A stretch of DNA of 64,000 bases, taken from NCBI RefSeq assembly GCF_026626305.1, contig NZ_JAPNUE010000001.1, positions 434,001 to 498,000 of the forward strand, given 5' to 3'. The DNA is from Frigidibacter sp. RF13. Its GTDB lineage: Bacteria; Pseudomonadota; Alphaproteobacteria; Rhodobacterales; Rhodobacteraceae. Within the stretch, counting starts at the first letter, position 1. Each line of letters begins with the position of its first letter. This document shows positions 14,571 to 22,487 of this stretch, piece after piece. The notes beneath the pieces are model-generated. The model saw only the letters and a program-made list of their open reading frames with translations, had not been told where the DNA came from and did not search any database. The position numbers and the translations under genes were made by a program.

Positions 14571-15592
14571 CCTTTCAGATCGATGGCGCGGCCGGTGCGG
14601 ATGCTTTCGTCGGCGGCAAGGCAGATGGCAAGCGACTGGACGGCGTCTTCCATGTGGCGAGTGAGGTCGATGTCTTCGGCGATGGCCCGCAGCATGTAGG
14701 CCTGTTCGGCATCACACAGCGCCTGGTGCCCGGGTTCGCCCGGGAAGTCGATATCGCGGTCGGTGCCGTTCACGCGGTGGATGCGAAGCGCGCCGACCTT
14801 TGTGTGGCCTTCAACGCTGTCGCTGTCGGGGTGCATGCCGGAAAGGATCGAGATGGCGCCATTGGGGCTGATCACATCCTTCACGAAATAGGCAACCTCG
14901 GACATCATCGGACCCCAGCCGGCTTCGTACCAGCCGACGGAACCGTCTTCAAAGACCACCTGGAACTGGCCGTAATTGTACATGTTTGCCGCGATCTCGT
15001 CCGACAGACGCAGCCCCATGCCATGGACGCGGACAGGTTTCGCGTCAGTGATCTGGCACATTACGTCGACATAATGCACGCCACAGTCGACGATGGGCGG
15101 TGTCGTCTGCATCAGCTGCTTGTGGGTGTCCCAGGTCGCACCGGTCGATTGCTGATTCAGGTTCAGCCGGAATACATACGGCCCGCCAAGCGCCCGCGCC
15201 TCTGCGATCAGCCGCTGCCAGGAGGGGTGGTGACGCAGGATATATCCTACGACCAGTTTACGGCCGTTCGCCGTGGCACAATCCACAACCCGGCGGGCGT
15301 CAGCGACGGTGGTCGCGAGCGGTTTTTCGACGAAGACATGGGCGCCCGCCTCCATCGCAGCACAGGCGTAGTCAGCGTGACTGTCGGAATAGGTCGCGAT
15401 GACGGCGAGGTCCGGCCGAGTCTCGGTCAGCGCCTCGTAGTAGTCGCCGAAGGCCGGATATGCGGCAAGATCGGGGTGCGCGCAGCTGCCGCTGCGATTC
15501 ACGAGGCCGACGATTTCCGCATCGGGGTGGTGATGGTGGGCTAGGGCGTGGCTCAGCCCCATATTGCCGAGACCGGCGACCAGAACCCTCAT
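14567..15592 (-). CDS. Gfo/Idh/MocA family NAD(P)-dependent oxidoreductase
   Basis: It is a predicted cytoplasmic sugar-active dehydrogenase or related enzyme. The 341-residue protein has an N-terminal Rossmann fold with GLGNMG at 7-12 and the family motif EKP at 89-91 (HVFVEKPLATT), then a C-terminal alpha/beta domain with CGVHYVDVMCQI. It overlaps both neighbours by 4 bp, so it is firmly part of the importer operon. No step of the known MurNAc/GlcNAc route needs this enzyme. The family includes dehydrogenases, reductases and NAD-dependent glycosidases (for example GH109), so it may process the imported sugar before phosphorylation. Substrate unknown. Confidence 0.9.
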   Translation of the reverse strand: MRVLVAGLGNMGLSHALAHHHHPDAEIVGLVNRSGSCAHPDLAAYPAFGDYYEALTETRPDLAVIATYSDSHADYACAAMEAGAHVFVEKPLATTVADARRVVDCATANGRKLVVGYILRHHPSWQRLIAEARALGGPYVFRLNLNQQSTGATWDTHKQLMQTTPPIVDCGVHYVDVMCQITDAKPVRVHGMGLRLSDEIAANMYNYGQFQVVFEDGSVGWYEAGWGPMMSEVAYFVKDVISPNGAISILSGMHPDSDSVEGHTKVGALRIHRVNGTDRDIDFPGEPGHQALCDAEQAYMLRAIAEDIDLTRHMEDAVQSLAICLAADESIRTGRAIDLKG

Positions 15593-16428
15593 TTGACTGC
15601 CCCCGAGGTGATGCCGCGGATGAGCTGCCGTGAGAAAATGACGTAGAGCACCAGCACCGGCAGGATGGCGAGCGACAAGGCTGAGAGAACGGCATTCCAG
15701 TCCGTCACGAATTGGCCGATGAAGACCTGGGATCCCAGCGTCAGCGTCTTTGTGCTTTCGCCCGGGGCAAGGATCAGCGGGAACCAGAGGTCGTTCCAGA
15801 TCGGGATCATGTTGAAGACGGCGACCGTAGCCATAGCCGGACGAACAAGCGGTAATACGAGCTTGAAAAAGATCGCATATTCGCTCATCCCGTCGATGCG
15901 GCCGGCGTTCTTCAGATCGTCCGACACCTGGCGCATGAACTCCGACAGGATGAAGACGGCCAGTGGTAGGCCTTGCGCGGTATAGACGAGGATCAGCGCC
16001 AGAAGCGTATTGATAAGGCCGGTCTGCACCATGAGTTCCAGGATAGCGACGGTACCAATGCGGATCGGGATCATGATGCCGAGCGCAAGATAGAGGCCCA
16101 TCAGTGTGTTGCCCCGGAAGCGGTATTCCGACAGCGCGAAGGCTGCCATCGCGCCGAAGAGAAGGATGAAGAACAGGGAAACCACGGTGACGATGAAGGA
16201 ATTCTGGAAATAGAGGAAGAAATCCCCCTGCTTCATCACCGTCTGGTAGCCGATCAGCGAAAAGGCGTCGCCCACCGGCGGGGTCAACGGTTCGGCGAAG
16301 ATCGCCTTACGCGTCTTGAACGAGTTGATGATGATCACGAAGACCGGGAACAGGGCGATCAAGGTGTAGAGGATCAGCGCCCCGTGCGCGGCGGCGGAAT
16401 TCAGCGGGTTATGGCGTGCCTTGTTCAT
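15589..16428 (-). CDS. Sugar ABC transporter permease (MalG type)
   Basis: It is the second inner-membrane permease of the importer. The 279-residue protein has an N-terminal helix (LILYTLIALFPVFVIIINSF), several further hydrophobic segments and the cytoplasmic EAA loop DGMSEYAIFFKLVLPLVRPA, which docks to the ATPase, and ends in the MalG-like RGITSGAVK. Six membrane spans are expected. The start lies 7 bp after the stop of the MalF-type gene, and the stop overlaps the oxidoreductase start. Confidence 0.93.
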   Translation of the reverse strand: MNKARHNPLNSAAAHGALILYTLIALFPVFVIIINSFKTRKAIFAEPLTPPVGDAFSLIGYQTVMKQGDFFLYFQNSFIVTVVSLFFILLFGAMAAFALSEYRFRGNTLMGLYLALGIMIPIRIGTVAILELMVQTGLINTLLALILVYTAQGLPLAVFILSEFMRQVSDDLKNAGRIDGMSEYAIFFKLVLPLVRPAMATVAVFNMIPIWNDLWFPLILAPGESTKTLTLGSQVFIGQFVTDWNAVLSALSLAILPVLVLYVIFSRQLIRGITSGAVK

Positions 16429-16435
16429 CGGACCC

Positions 16436-17347
16436 TCAGAACTGGTAGCGGCGCATGCGGGTCTGGATGCCCCAGAGGTAGATGCAGACGCCAGTCAGGA
16501 TGATGACGAACATCGCGGTTGCGATGGCCGAGCCCATATGGGGGTCGCCCAACTGCAGCTGGAAGCCGAAGAAGGTGCGATAGAGGAAGGTGCCCAGGAT
16601 ATCGGTCGAGAAATTCGGCCCAGCCAGCGCGCCCTGTGCGGCATAAATAAGGTCGAAGGCATTGAAATTGCCGACGAATGTCAGGATCGAGATGATGCCG
16701 ATCGAGGGCAGGATCAGGGGTAGTTTGATTTTCCAGAAGGCCGCCCAGCCAGTCAGGCCATCGATCTCGCCCGCCTCCAGCACCTCTTCGGGGATCGACA
16801 GAAGGGCGGCGTAGATCAACATCATCGGGATCCCGACGAACTGCCAGACCGAGATCAGCGCGAGCGTGGTGAGTGCATATTCCTCTTTCCCGAGCCACGG
16901 TGCGAACAAAGATTTCAAGCCGACCGCGTCGAGCATGCCGGGCGCGATCCCCCAGATCGGCGAGAGGATCAGCTTCCAGGCAAAGCCTACGATCACGAAA
17001 GAGAGGATTGTGGGGATGAAGATTGCCGAGCGATAGAAGGCCGAAAAGCGCAGGCGCGGATGCGACAGGATCGCCGCAAGCGCGATGCCGATCGGGTTCT
17101 GCACGATCATATGGATGATGAAGAACCAGACATTGTTGCCGAGCGCGTTCCAGAAGGACGCCGACCAGCGCGGGTCGCCGAAGAGTGTTCGGAAATTCGC
17201 GAGGCCGGCAAAATGGCGCCCGCCCGCTTCGCTTACATAAAGAGAAAGCCGCAACGTATTGAAAAGCGGCCATATCATCACCGCCGTATAGACCAGCACC
17301 GCGGGTGCCAGAAAGATGATGATATGGGAACGCGGTCGCCCGGCCAT
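16436..17347 (-). CDS. Sugar ABC transporter permease (MalF/UgpA type)
   Basis: It is the first inner-membrane permease of the importer. From the ATG behind AGAGGGGCTGAG the protein is 303 residues and begins MAGRPRSHIIIFLAPA; a GTG seven codons upstream lacks a ribosome site and is not preferred. Six hydrophobic segments are seen and the EAA loop is EIDGLTGWAAFWKIKLPLIL. It is separated from the upstream binding-protein gene by about 97 bp holding two strong hairpins, which may lower permease expression relative to binding protein. Confidence 0.92.
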   Translation of the reverse strand: MAGRPRSHIIIFLAPAVLVYTAVMIWPLFNTLRLSLYVSEAGGRHFAGLANFRTLFGDPRWSASFWNALGNNVWFFIIHMIVQNPIGIALAAILSHPRLRFSAFYRSAIFIPTILSFVIVGFAWKLILSPIWGIAPGMLDAVGLKSLFAPWLGKEEYALTTLALISVWQFVGIPMMLIYAALLSIPEEVLEAGEIDGLTGWAAFWKIKLPLILPSIGIISILTFVGNFNAFDLIYAAQGALAGPNFSTDILGTFLYRTFFGFQLQLGDPHMGSAIATAMFVIILTGVCIYLWGIQTRMRRYQF

Positions 17348-17376
17348 CTCAGCCCCTCTTTCCTTCACTGTGGTTC

Positions 17377-17417
17377 AAATATCCCCGGGGGGGTGCGGGG
17401 GGCAGGCAGCCCCCCGC
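17377..17417 (-). repeat. Hairpin element with TATTT motif, copy 2
   Basis: Read on the minus strand it gives a GCGGGGGGC/GCCCCCCGC stem with a 5-base loop, then CACCCCCCC and GGGGATATTT. This is the same arrangement as the elements at 13511 and 57143. It lies just after the binding-protein gene inside the leftward operon. It may stabilise the upstream part of the mRNA or partly stop transcription. Confidence 0.6.
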
Positions 17418-17422
17418 TGGAT

Positions 17423-17440
17423 CGGGCGCATCAGCGCCCG
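17423..17440 (-). terminator. Second hairpin between binding-protein and permease genes
   Basis: CGGGCGC and GCGCCCG form a perfect 7-bp stem with a 4-base loop, directly after the stop of the binding-protein gene (minus strand). There is no T-run, so it is an attenuator or 3-prime end protector rather than a classical terminator. Confidence 0.4.
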
Positions 17441-17444
17441 GTCC

Positions 17445-18698
17445 TCATTGCTGCGGCGCGTACCAGGAGGCGAGGCCCTCCTGCAGTCGCTTGCCGGCGT
17501 CCTCCGGCGTTTCGGTGCCCTTGATCGTGTTGACGCTGGCGTTCCAGGTCTCGGTCTCAAGGTTCGGCGTGCCGCGCGACAGGATCTGGTAGGTCGAGCG
17601 GATCGTCGAATGGCACTTGTCGCGCCAGCTGACAAATTCCTGCGCCAGCGGGTCTTCCATGGCGACCGGCGACGAATTCAGGCTGAAGAAGCCAGGCAGG
17701 GCGTTTGCATAGAGCGCCGCGAATTCGGCCGAGCCGACCCAGTCGAGGAAGACCTTGGCCTCATCCGGGTGCGCGGACTTGGCATTCATCCCAAGCGCGA
17801 TGTCGGTATGGTCCGAAATGTAGCACTCGTCGCTCGCGTTCGCGACCGGCGGCGGGAAGGCGCCCATCTTGAAGCCTGCCTGGGCATTGAAGCCCGAGAT
17901 TTCCCAAGAGCCAGCCGGATAGACGGCGGCGCGACCCAGCGTGAACAGGTTCTGGCTGTCGGGGTAGGTTTGCGCCTCGTAACCGTCGCCCAGATAGGCG
18001 CCCCATTTGGCCAGTTGCCGGTAAGGGGCAACCCAGGCCTCGTCGGTCAGCTTCTGCTCGCCCTTGATCAGCGCCAGACGCCCTTCCTCGCCCTTCCAAT
18101 AGTTCGGGCCAATGTTGTTGTAACCCATGGTCGCGGCTTCCCACTGGTCGTTGGTGCCCATCGCCATCGGGATGTAGGTGCCGTCTTCCTTGATCTTGTC
18201 GAGGGCCGCGAAGAATTCGGCCTCGGTGGTGGGAACCGCGATACCGAGCGCGTCGAACGCATCCTTATTGTAGATGAAGCCGTGGATGACCGAAGCCATC
18301 GGCACGCAGAAGGTGGCCGCGCCATCGTCGGTCTGCCAGGCGGACTTGGCGACGCTGGAGAAGTTGGCCATCGAGGCGAGGCCCGACAGATCGGCGAGTT
18401 GGCCCTTTTCGTAGAGCGCGAGCGACGCGTCGAACGGACGGCAAGTGATCAGATCGCCCGCAGTGCCCGCATCGAGCTTTGAATTCAGCGCCGCGTTATA
18501 TTCGGCCGGTGCCGTCGGCGCGAAGACCACCTTGATGCCGGGGTTTGCAGCTTCGAAGGCCGGGATGATCTTGTCCTGCCAGATGGTCAGGTCATCGTTG
18601 CGCCAGCTTTCGATGGTCAGCGTCACATCCTCTGCCGAGGCCGCGCCGCCCAGAAGCGACGAGGTCAGAAGCAGGGCCGCCAGTCTTGTCTTTGTCAT
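17445..18698 (-). CDS. Sugar ABC transporter substrate-binding protein
   Basis: It is the periplasmic receptor of the importer (family 1 extracellular solute-binding protein). The 417-residue precursor has a signal peptide (KTRLAALLLTSSLLGGAASA, cleavage before EDVTLTIE) and the fold of CUT1 receptors: IIPAFEAANPGIKVVFAPTA early, YNKDAFDALGIAVPTT and a C-terminal DAGKRLQEGLASW. The ATG overlaps the murQ stop by 4 bp. Since murQ is the first gene of this operon, the ligand is probably MurNAc, GlcNAc or a small muropeptide-derived saccharide; this is inferred from context. Confidence 0.93.
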   Translation of the reverse strand: MTKTRLAALLLTSSLLGGAASAEDVTLTIESWRNDDLTIWQDKIIPAFEAANPGIKVVFAPTAPAEYNAALNSKLDAGTAGDLITCRPFDASLALYEKGQLADLSGLASMANFSSVAKSAWQTDDGAATFCVPMASVIHGFIYNKDAFDALGIAVPTTEAEFFAALDKIKEDGTYIPMAMGTNDQWEAATMGYNNIGPNYWKGEEGRLALIKGEQKLTDEAWVAPYRQLAKWGAYLGDGYEAQTYPDSQNLFTLGRAAVYPAGSWEISGFNAQAGFKMGAFPPPVANASDECYISDHTDIALGMNAKSAHPDEAKVFLDWVGSAEFAALYANALPGFFSLNSSPVAMEDPLAQEFVSWRDKCHSTIRSTYQILSRGTPNLETETWNASVNTIKGTETPEDAGKRLQEGLASWYAPQQ

Positions 18699-19627
18699 AA
18701 GGAACTCCCTTGGTTGGCAATCTCTCCGGCGTTGGCCGCCGGCAGTCTCAGCCGCGCGAGCGCCGCGCGGAGATTTCCGTGATGGGTGGCGAGCATCGCC
18801 CGTGCCTCGCCGGGCGTCTGCCCGAGCGCGACAAGCACCGCCGCCTTGGTGTCGCCGCCCGTCGCTTCAAGGCTCTTGATGGCCGCCGCCGGTCTGACCT
18901 CGGCGATGGTCGCCACGATGCCCGCCGCGCGGGCGCGCAGCTTGGTATTGTCGGCCTTCAGGCCCACCATCATCCCGTCATGCACCTGGCCGAGTTGGAT
19001 CGCGGCGAGCGTCGACAGAAGGTTGAGCGCAACTTTCTGCGCCGTGCCTGCACCCATCCGGGTCGAACCGGCGATCAGTTCGGGCGGCGTCAGCAGCGCG
19101 ATGGATGCGTCGGCCAGCTCGAAGATTGGCGCATTGCGGTTGTTGGCTATTGCCACGATCCGGGCGCCGCCGCGCCGCGCCGCGCGCGCCAGTTCAAGCG
19201 GGTAGGGGGTGGAGCCCGAGGCAGTGACGGCGATCACCAGATCGCCTGCGCCGAGCGTGACCCCGGCGGCAGCGCCCGCAGCGCCGTCATCTTCGGTATC
19301 GCCCGGCATATGCGCATCCGTGGGAATGCCGCCTGCCATGCAAAGCAGAATACGTTCGGCCGGAATACCGTAGGTGCCGGGCAGCTCCATCCCGTCGGCA
19401 TTGGCCATCAAGGCCGAGGACCCGGCGCCTGCATATACGAGGCGTCCTCCGCCAGCAATGGCGTCGGCCATCAGCCGCGCGCCCTGGGCGATATCGGGAA
19501 GGGCCCGCTCGACCGCAGCGACCGCTGCCGCCTGTCCGGACAGAAGCAGCGCCAGAATCTCGGCTACCGGCCGCGCATCCAGTCCCGCAGCATCGGCATG
19601 CAGATTTTCAGTCTGTTTGTCGGCCAT
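18695..19627 (-). CDS. murQ: N-acetylmuramic acid 6-phosphate etherase
   Basis: MurQ removes the lactyl ether from MurNAc 6-phosphate, giving GlcNAc 6-phosphate and D-lactate in cell-wall sugar salvage. It is a SIS-fold protein of 310 residues from the ATG preceded by AGGGGG, starting MADKQTENLHADA; a TTG 15 codons upstream lies inside the promoter element and is rejected. Family features are TENL near the N-terminus, VYAGAGSSALMANADGMELP, TASGSTPYPLELARAARRGG and RMGAGTAQKVALNLLSTLA. It is the first gene of the leftward operon and is divergent from the sugar kinase. Confidence 0.92.
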   Translation of the reverse strand: MADKQTENLHADAAGLDARPVAEILALLLSGQAAAVAAVERALPDIAQGARLMADAIAGGGRLVYAGAGSSALMANADGMELPGTYGIPAERILLCMAGGIPTDAHMPGDTEDDGAAGAAAGVTLGAGDLVIAVTASGSTPYPLELARAARRGGARIVAIANNRNAPIFELADASIALLTPPELIAGSTRMGAGTAQKVALNLLSTLAAIQLGQVHDGMMVGLKADNTKLRARAAGIVATIAEVRPAAAIKSLEATGGDTKAAVLVALGQTPGEARAMLATHHGNLRAALARLRLPAANAGEIANQGSSL

Positions 19628-19635
19628 CGAATCCC

Positions 19636-19647
19636 CCTTGATCAAGG
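19636..19647 (-). promoter_or_regulatory. 12-bp palindrome in the murQ leader
   Basis: CCTTGATCAAGG is a perfect palindrome that ends in the murQ ribosome site (AAGGGGG on the minus strand). It may be a second operator or may hinder ribosome access. Function unknown. Confidence 0.35.
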
Positions 19648-19649
19648 AA

Positions 19650-19666
19650 GATACCTTTATAATACC
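19650..19666 (-). promoter_or_regulatory. Paired 17-bp element, murQ-side copy
   Basis: On the minus strand this reads GGTATTATAAAGGTATC, 22 bp before murQ. An identical copy faces the other way before the kinase gene. On the plus strand the extended copy is a direct repeat, ATACCTTT-ATA-ATACCTTT, with an 11-bp period (one helical turn). It contains a possible minus 10 hexamer (TATTAT or TATAAA). It is the likely site of the GntR protein encoded next to it. Confidence 0.55.
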
Positions 19667-19762
19667 TTTCAATCAAGCCCCATCGCAGACGCTAGCATAA
19701 TTGCCTTATTTTCCAAAGAAGTCGCACGGAACTCGACACTTTCCTCTTCCAAAGCGCCAATA

Positions 19763-19779
19763 GGTATTATAAAGGTATC
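19763..19779 (+). promoter_or_regulatory. Paired 17-bp element, kinase-side copy
   Basis: GGTATTATAAAGGTATC is identical to the copy at 19650-19666 but inverted. It ends 3 bp before the kinase ATG, and its AAAGG doubles as the ribosome site, so a bound regulator would block both promoter and translation start. Confidence 0.55.
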
Positions 19780-19782
19780 ATT

Positions 19783-20673
19783 ATGCGTTACGGGCGACAG
19801 ATTCATATCGGTGTCGATGGCGGTGGCTCCGGCTGCCGGGCAGCTCTTGTCGATCCGGTGACCGGCGTCCGTCGCAGCGCTGAGGGTGGGCCCGCGAACG
19901 TGACAAGCGATTTTGACGGCGGCATCGCCACGATCGCGGGTCTGCTCTCGCAACTGATCGGCGAGGCGCGCCCTGAAGCGGGCGCTGAAACCCATTCGAT
20001 CTGGCTTGGCCTCGCGGGCATTACGGGCGCTGTGATGGCCGGACGCACCGAAGAAGCGCTGCGCCTGCGCTTTCCGGGCGCCCGCATCTGCGCCTCGGGC
20101 GACCATGAGGCGATGCTCACCGGGGCGCTCGGCCTTGGCGACGGTACATTGATCGGCGTCGGCACCGGGTCGTTTGTGGTTCGCCGCGCCGCGGGGCAGG
20201 TCCGGCACCTTGGCGGGCGCGGGTTGATCCTCGGCGATCAGGCATCGGGCGGCTGGCTAGGGCTGAGGTTGATGCAAGAGGTGATGCTGGTCCTTGACGG
20301 CCTTCGCCCCGCAAGCCCGCTCGCCGACCATATCCTTTCGCACCACGGGCATGACCCCGGGCAGATCATCGCCTTTGCGCGGGCTGCGGTACCGGCCGAT
20401 CTGGCGCGGCTCGCGCCGGAGGTTGTCGCGGCCGCCGAGGCTGGCGACGAGCTCGGTCGCGCGTTGCTTTGCGACGGGGTGGAGTATCTGATCCGCGCGC
20501 TTGAGGTGATCGGCTGGCGGCCGGGCGAGCGGCTTTGCCTTGCGGGCGGACTTGGCGACATCTATGCGCGGCATCTGCCGGCGGGCGTACTGGAATGGAT
20601 CGTCCCGGCTGCGGGAACCGCACTCGATGGCGCGCTCCTGCTTGCTGCACGGGCGGGGGAGGATATGCCATGA
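19783..20673 (+). CDS. BadF/BadG/BcrA-type ATPase, probable GlcNAc/MurNAc kinase
   Basis: It is a predicted ATP-dependent kinase of the actin-like fold that phosphorylates the imported amino sugar. The 296-residue protein begins with the phosphate-1 loop IHIGVDGGGSGCRAALVD, carries GVGTGSFVVR (phosphate-2 region) and GGRGLILGDQASGGWLG, and ends with an adenosine-binding stretch (LCLAGGLGDIYARHL). MurK of Clostridium, which phosphorylates both MurNAc and GlcNAc, belongs to this family. With murQ and nagA beside it, a similar role is likely. Its stop overlaps the gntR start as ATGA. Confidence 0.88.
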   Translation: MRYGRQIHIGVDGGGSGCRAALVDPVTGVRRSAEGGPANVTSDFDGGIATIAGLLSQLIGEARPEAGAETHSIWLGLAGITGAVMAGRTEEALRLRFPGARICASGDHEAMLTGALGLGDGTLIGVGTGSFVVRRAAGQVRHLGGRGLILGDQASGGWLGLRLMQEVMLVLDGLRPASPLADHILSHHGHDPGQIIAFARAAVPADLARLAPEVVAAAEAGDELGRALLCDGVEYLIRALEVIGWRPGERLCLAGGLGDIYARHLPAGVLEWIVPAAGTALDGALLLAARAGEDMP

Positions 20674-21431
20674 CGGTCATCGAGTTCCTGCAGCCCGAAG
20701 ACTGGCTGTCAGACGAGGGCGGGCCGCTTTACGTGCAGCTTCGAAAGCGCCTGGAATCCGGTATCGCCTCTGGCTTCCTTGCCCATGACATGCCTCTGCC
20801 GCCGGAACGCGAGATGGCCGTCATCACCGGCCTGTCACGGGTGACGGTGCGCAAGGCGATCGCCGAACTGGTCGAGCGTGGGCAGGTGATCCAACGGCAG
20901 GGCTCGGGCTCATTCGTGGCGCCGGCTCCGGCGCGCGTCGAACAATCGCTGTCGCACCTGACCTCGTTTTCTGAGGACATGAACCGCCGTGGCTACCGCC
21001 CGACGGTGCGCTGGCTGGAACGCGGGCTGTTTCTGCCTGCACCGGACGAGCTGTTGACCCTCGGCCTCGGCGCATCCGATCAGGTGGTGCGGCTTTCGCG
21101 CCTGAGGCTCGCCGACGACAGGCCGATGGCGATCGAGCGCGCCTCGCTGCCGCCAGATATCCTGCCTGACCCTTTGTCGGTCGAGAATTCGCTGTACGAC
21201 CTTCTCGGGCAGCGCGGTCGCCGGCCCGTGCGGGCAATGCAGAAAATATCGGCGATCAACCTCGGACCCGAGGATGCCGACCTTCTGCAGGTGCGCCCGC
21301 AGGCCGCGGGCCTCAGGATCGAACGGATCGGCTTTCTTCCGGAAGGCCGGGCCATCGAACTGACCCGCTCCATTTATCGCGGCGATGCCTACGATTTCGT
21401 GGCCGAACTGCGCCTGCCAGAGAAACGTTAG
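20670..21431 (+). CDS. GntR family regulator, HutC/NagR type
   Basis: It is a predicted sugar-phosphate-responsive repressor of this regulon. The 253-residue protein starts at the ATG overlapping the kinase stop; upstream in-frame sequence lies within the kinase and is excluded. It has an N-terminal GntR winged helix (PPEREMAVITGLSRVTVRKA, GQVIQRQGSGSFV) near residues 15-85 and a C-terminal UTRA ligand domain (SFSEDMNRRGYRPTV). HutC-type members such as NagR/DasR bind GlcN6P or GlcNAc6P. The mirrored 17-bp elements at 19650 and 19763 are the natural candidates for its sites. Confidence 0.9.
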   Translation: MTVIEFLQPEDWLSDEGGPLYVQLRKRLESGIASGFLAHDMPLPPEREMAVITGLSRVTVRKAIAELVERGQVIQRQGSGSFVAPAPARVEQSLSHLTSFSEDMNRRGYRPTVRWLERGLFLPAPDELLTLGLGASDQVVRLSRLRLADDRPMAIERASLPPDILPDPLSVENSLYDLLGQRGRRPVRAMQKISAINLGPEDADLLQVRPQAAGLRIERIGFLPEGRAIELTRSIYRGDAYDFVAELRLPEKR

Positions 21432-21440
21432 GGGACTGAT

Positions 21441-22475
21441 GTGACCGATCTCAAGACGAGCCGCATGTTTTCGGAAATCCGGGAAATTCCAGATGCCGTG
21501 GACCGGTTGCTGACCGACGGCATGGACGCCATTACCCATGCAGCCGTCGCGGCTCGGACGCTCGATCCCGCGGTGGTTGCCACTGTGGCGCGCGGATCTT
21601 CTGATCAGGCGGCGACCTTTTTCAAATATGCCGCCGAACTGACGCTTGGGCTGCCGGTCGCCTCGATCGGCCCTTCGGTCGCCTCGATCTACGGGGCGAA
21701 GCTAAGGCTTGATGGCGCGCTCTGCATTTCGGTTTCCCAATCGGGCGCGAGCCCCGACATCGTCGAACTGGCGCGGTCCGCGACGGCGGGAGGGGCGCTG
21801 ACCGTTGCCGTCACCAATGACCCGGCGTCGAAACTTGCCCGGGTCAGTGCCGAGACGATCGATATAAAGGCGGGGCCGGAGTTGAGCGTGGCGGCGACCA
21901 AGACGTTTGTGACCTCGGTCGTGGCCCTGCTGGCTCTGGTCGCCGAATGGAAGGCCGATGCCGCCCTGCGCGCAGCGGTTCGCACGCTGCCCGAGGCTTT
22001 GGGCCGCGCCGTCAGCCACGACTGGCCCGAACTGCGCGCAGCGCTGCAGGGCGCGCGTTCGCTTTATACGCTCGGGCGCGGGCCATCCTATGCGATCTCG
22101 GGCGAGGCGGCGCTGAAATTCAAGGAAGTCAGCCAGATCCATGCCGAGAATTACTCATCGGCCGAGGTGCTGCACGGCCCGGTTTCGATCGTATCCGATG
22201 GCTTCCCGATACTCGCTTTTGCGGCACGCGATGCGGCCGAGGATGCGCTGCTCGATATCGCCGAGAAGATCGCCGCCAAGGGCGCGCGGGTTTTTGTCAC
22301 CTCTGACCGTGTGCGACAGGCCGCCCGACTGCCTTTCGCCGCAACAGGCCATCCGCTGACCGATCCGATCGCGCTGATCGTCTCGTTCTACGCGATGGTC
22401 GAACGGTTCGCGCGCGAGGCGGGTATAGACCCCGACGCGCCGCGCCATCTGCGCAAGGTCACTGAGACGATCTGA
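21441..22475 (+). CDS. Double-SIS sugar-phosphate isomerase/deaminase (NagB-II/GlmS-like)
   Basis: It probably converts glucosamine 6-phosphate, the NagA product, to fructose 6-phosphate and ammonia. The 344-residue protein has two SIS domains and no glutamine-amidotransferase domain: ARGSSDQAATFFKYAAEL and ISVSQSGASPDIVELARSA in the first, LGRGPSYAISGEAALKFKEV in the second, and the C-terminal HLRKVTETI typical of GlmS-like enzymes. It starts at a GTG behind AGGGGACTGAT. The classical NagB fold is absent from the cluster, which fits this enzyme filling that step. Confidence 0.88.
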   Translation: MTDLKTSRMFSEIREIPDAVDRLLTDGMDAITHAAVAARTLDPAVVATVARGSSDQAATFFKYAAELTLGLPVASIGPSVASIYGAKLRLDGALCISVSQSGASPDIVELARSATAGGALTVAVTNDPASKLARVSAETIDIKAGPELSVAATKTFVTSVVALLALVAEWKADAALRAAVRTLPEALGRAVSHDWPELRAALQGARSLYTLGRGPSYAISGEAALKFKEVSQIHAENYSSAEVLHGPVSIVSDGFPILAFAARDAAEDALLDIAEKIAAKGARVFVTSDRVRQAARLPFAATGHPLTDPIALIVSFYAMVERFAREAGIDPDAPRHLRKVTETI

Positions 22476-22487
22476 GGAAAGGCTGCA

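Noticed and set aside
19628..19672. Upstream TTG start for murQ
   Set aside because: It would translate through the 17-bp promoter element; the ATG at 19627 has AGGGGG before it.
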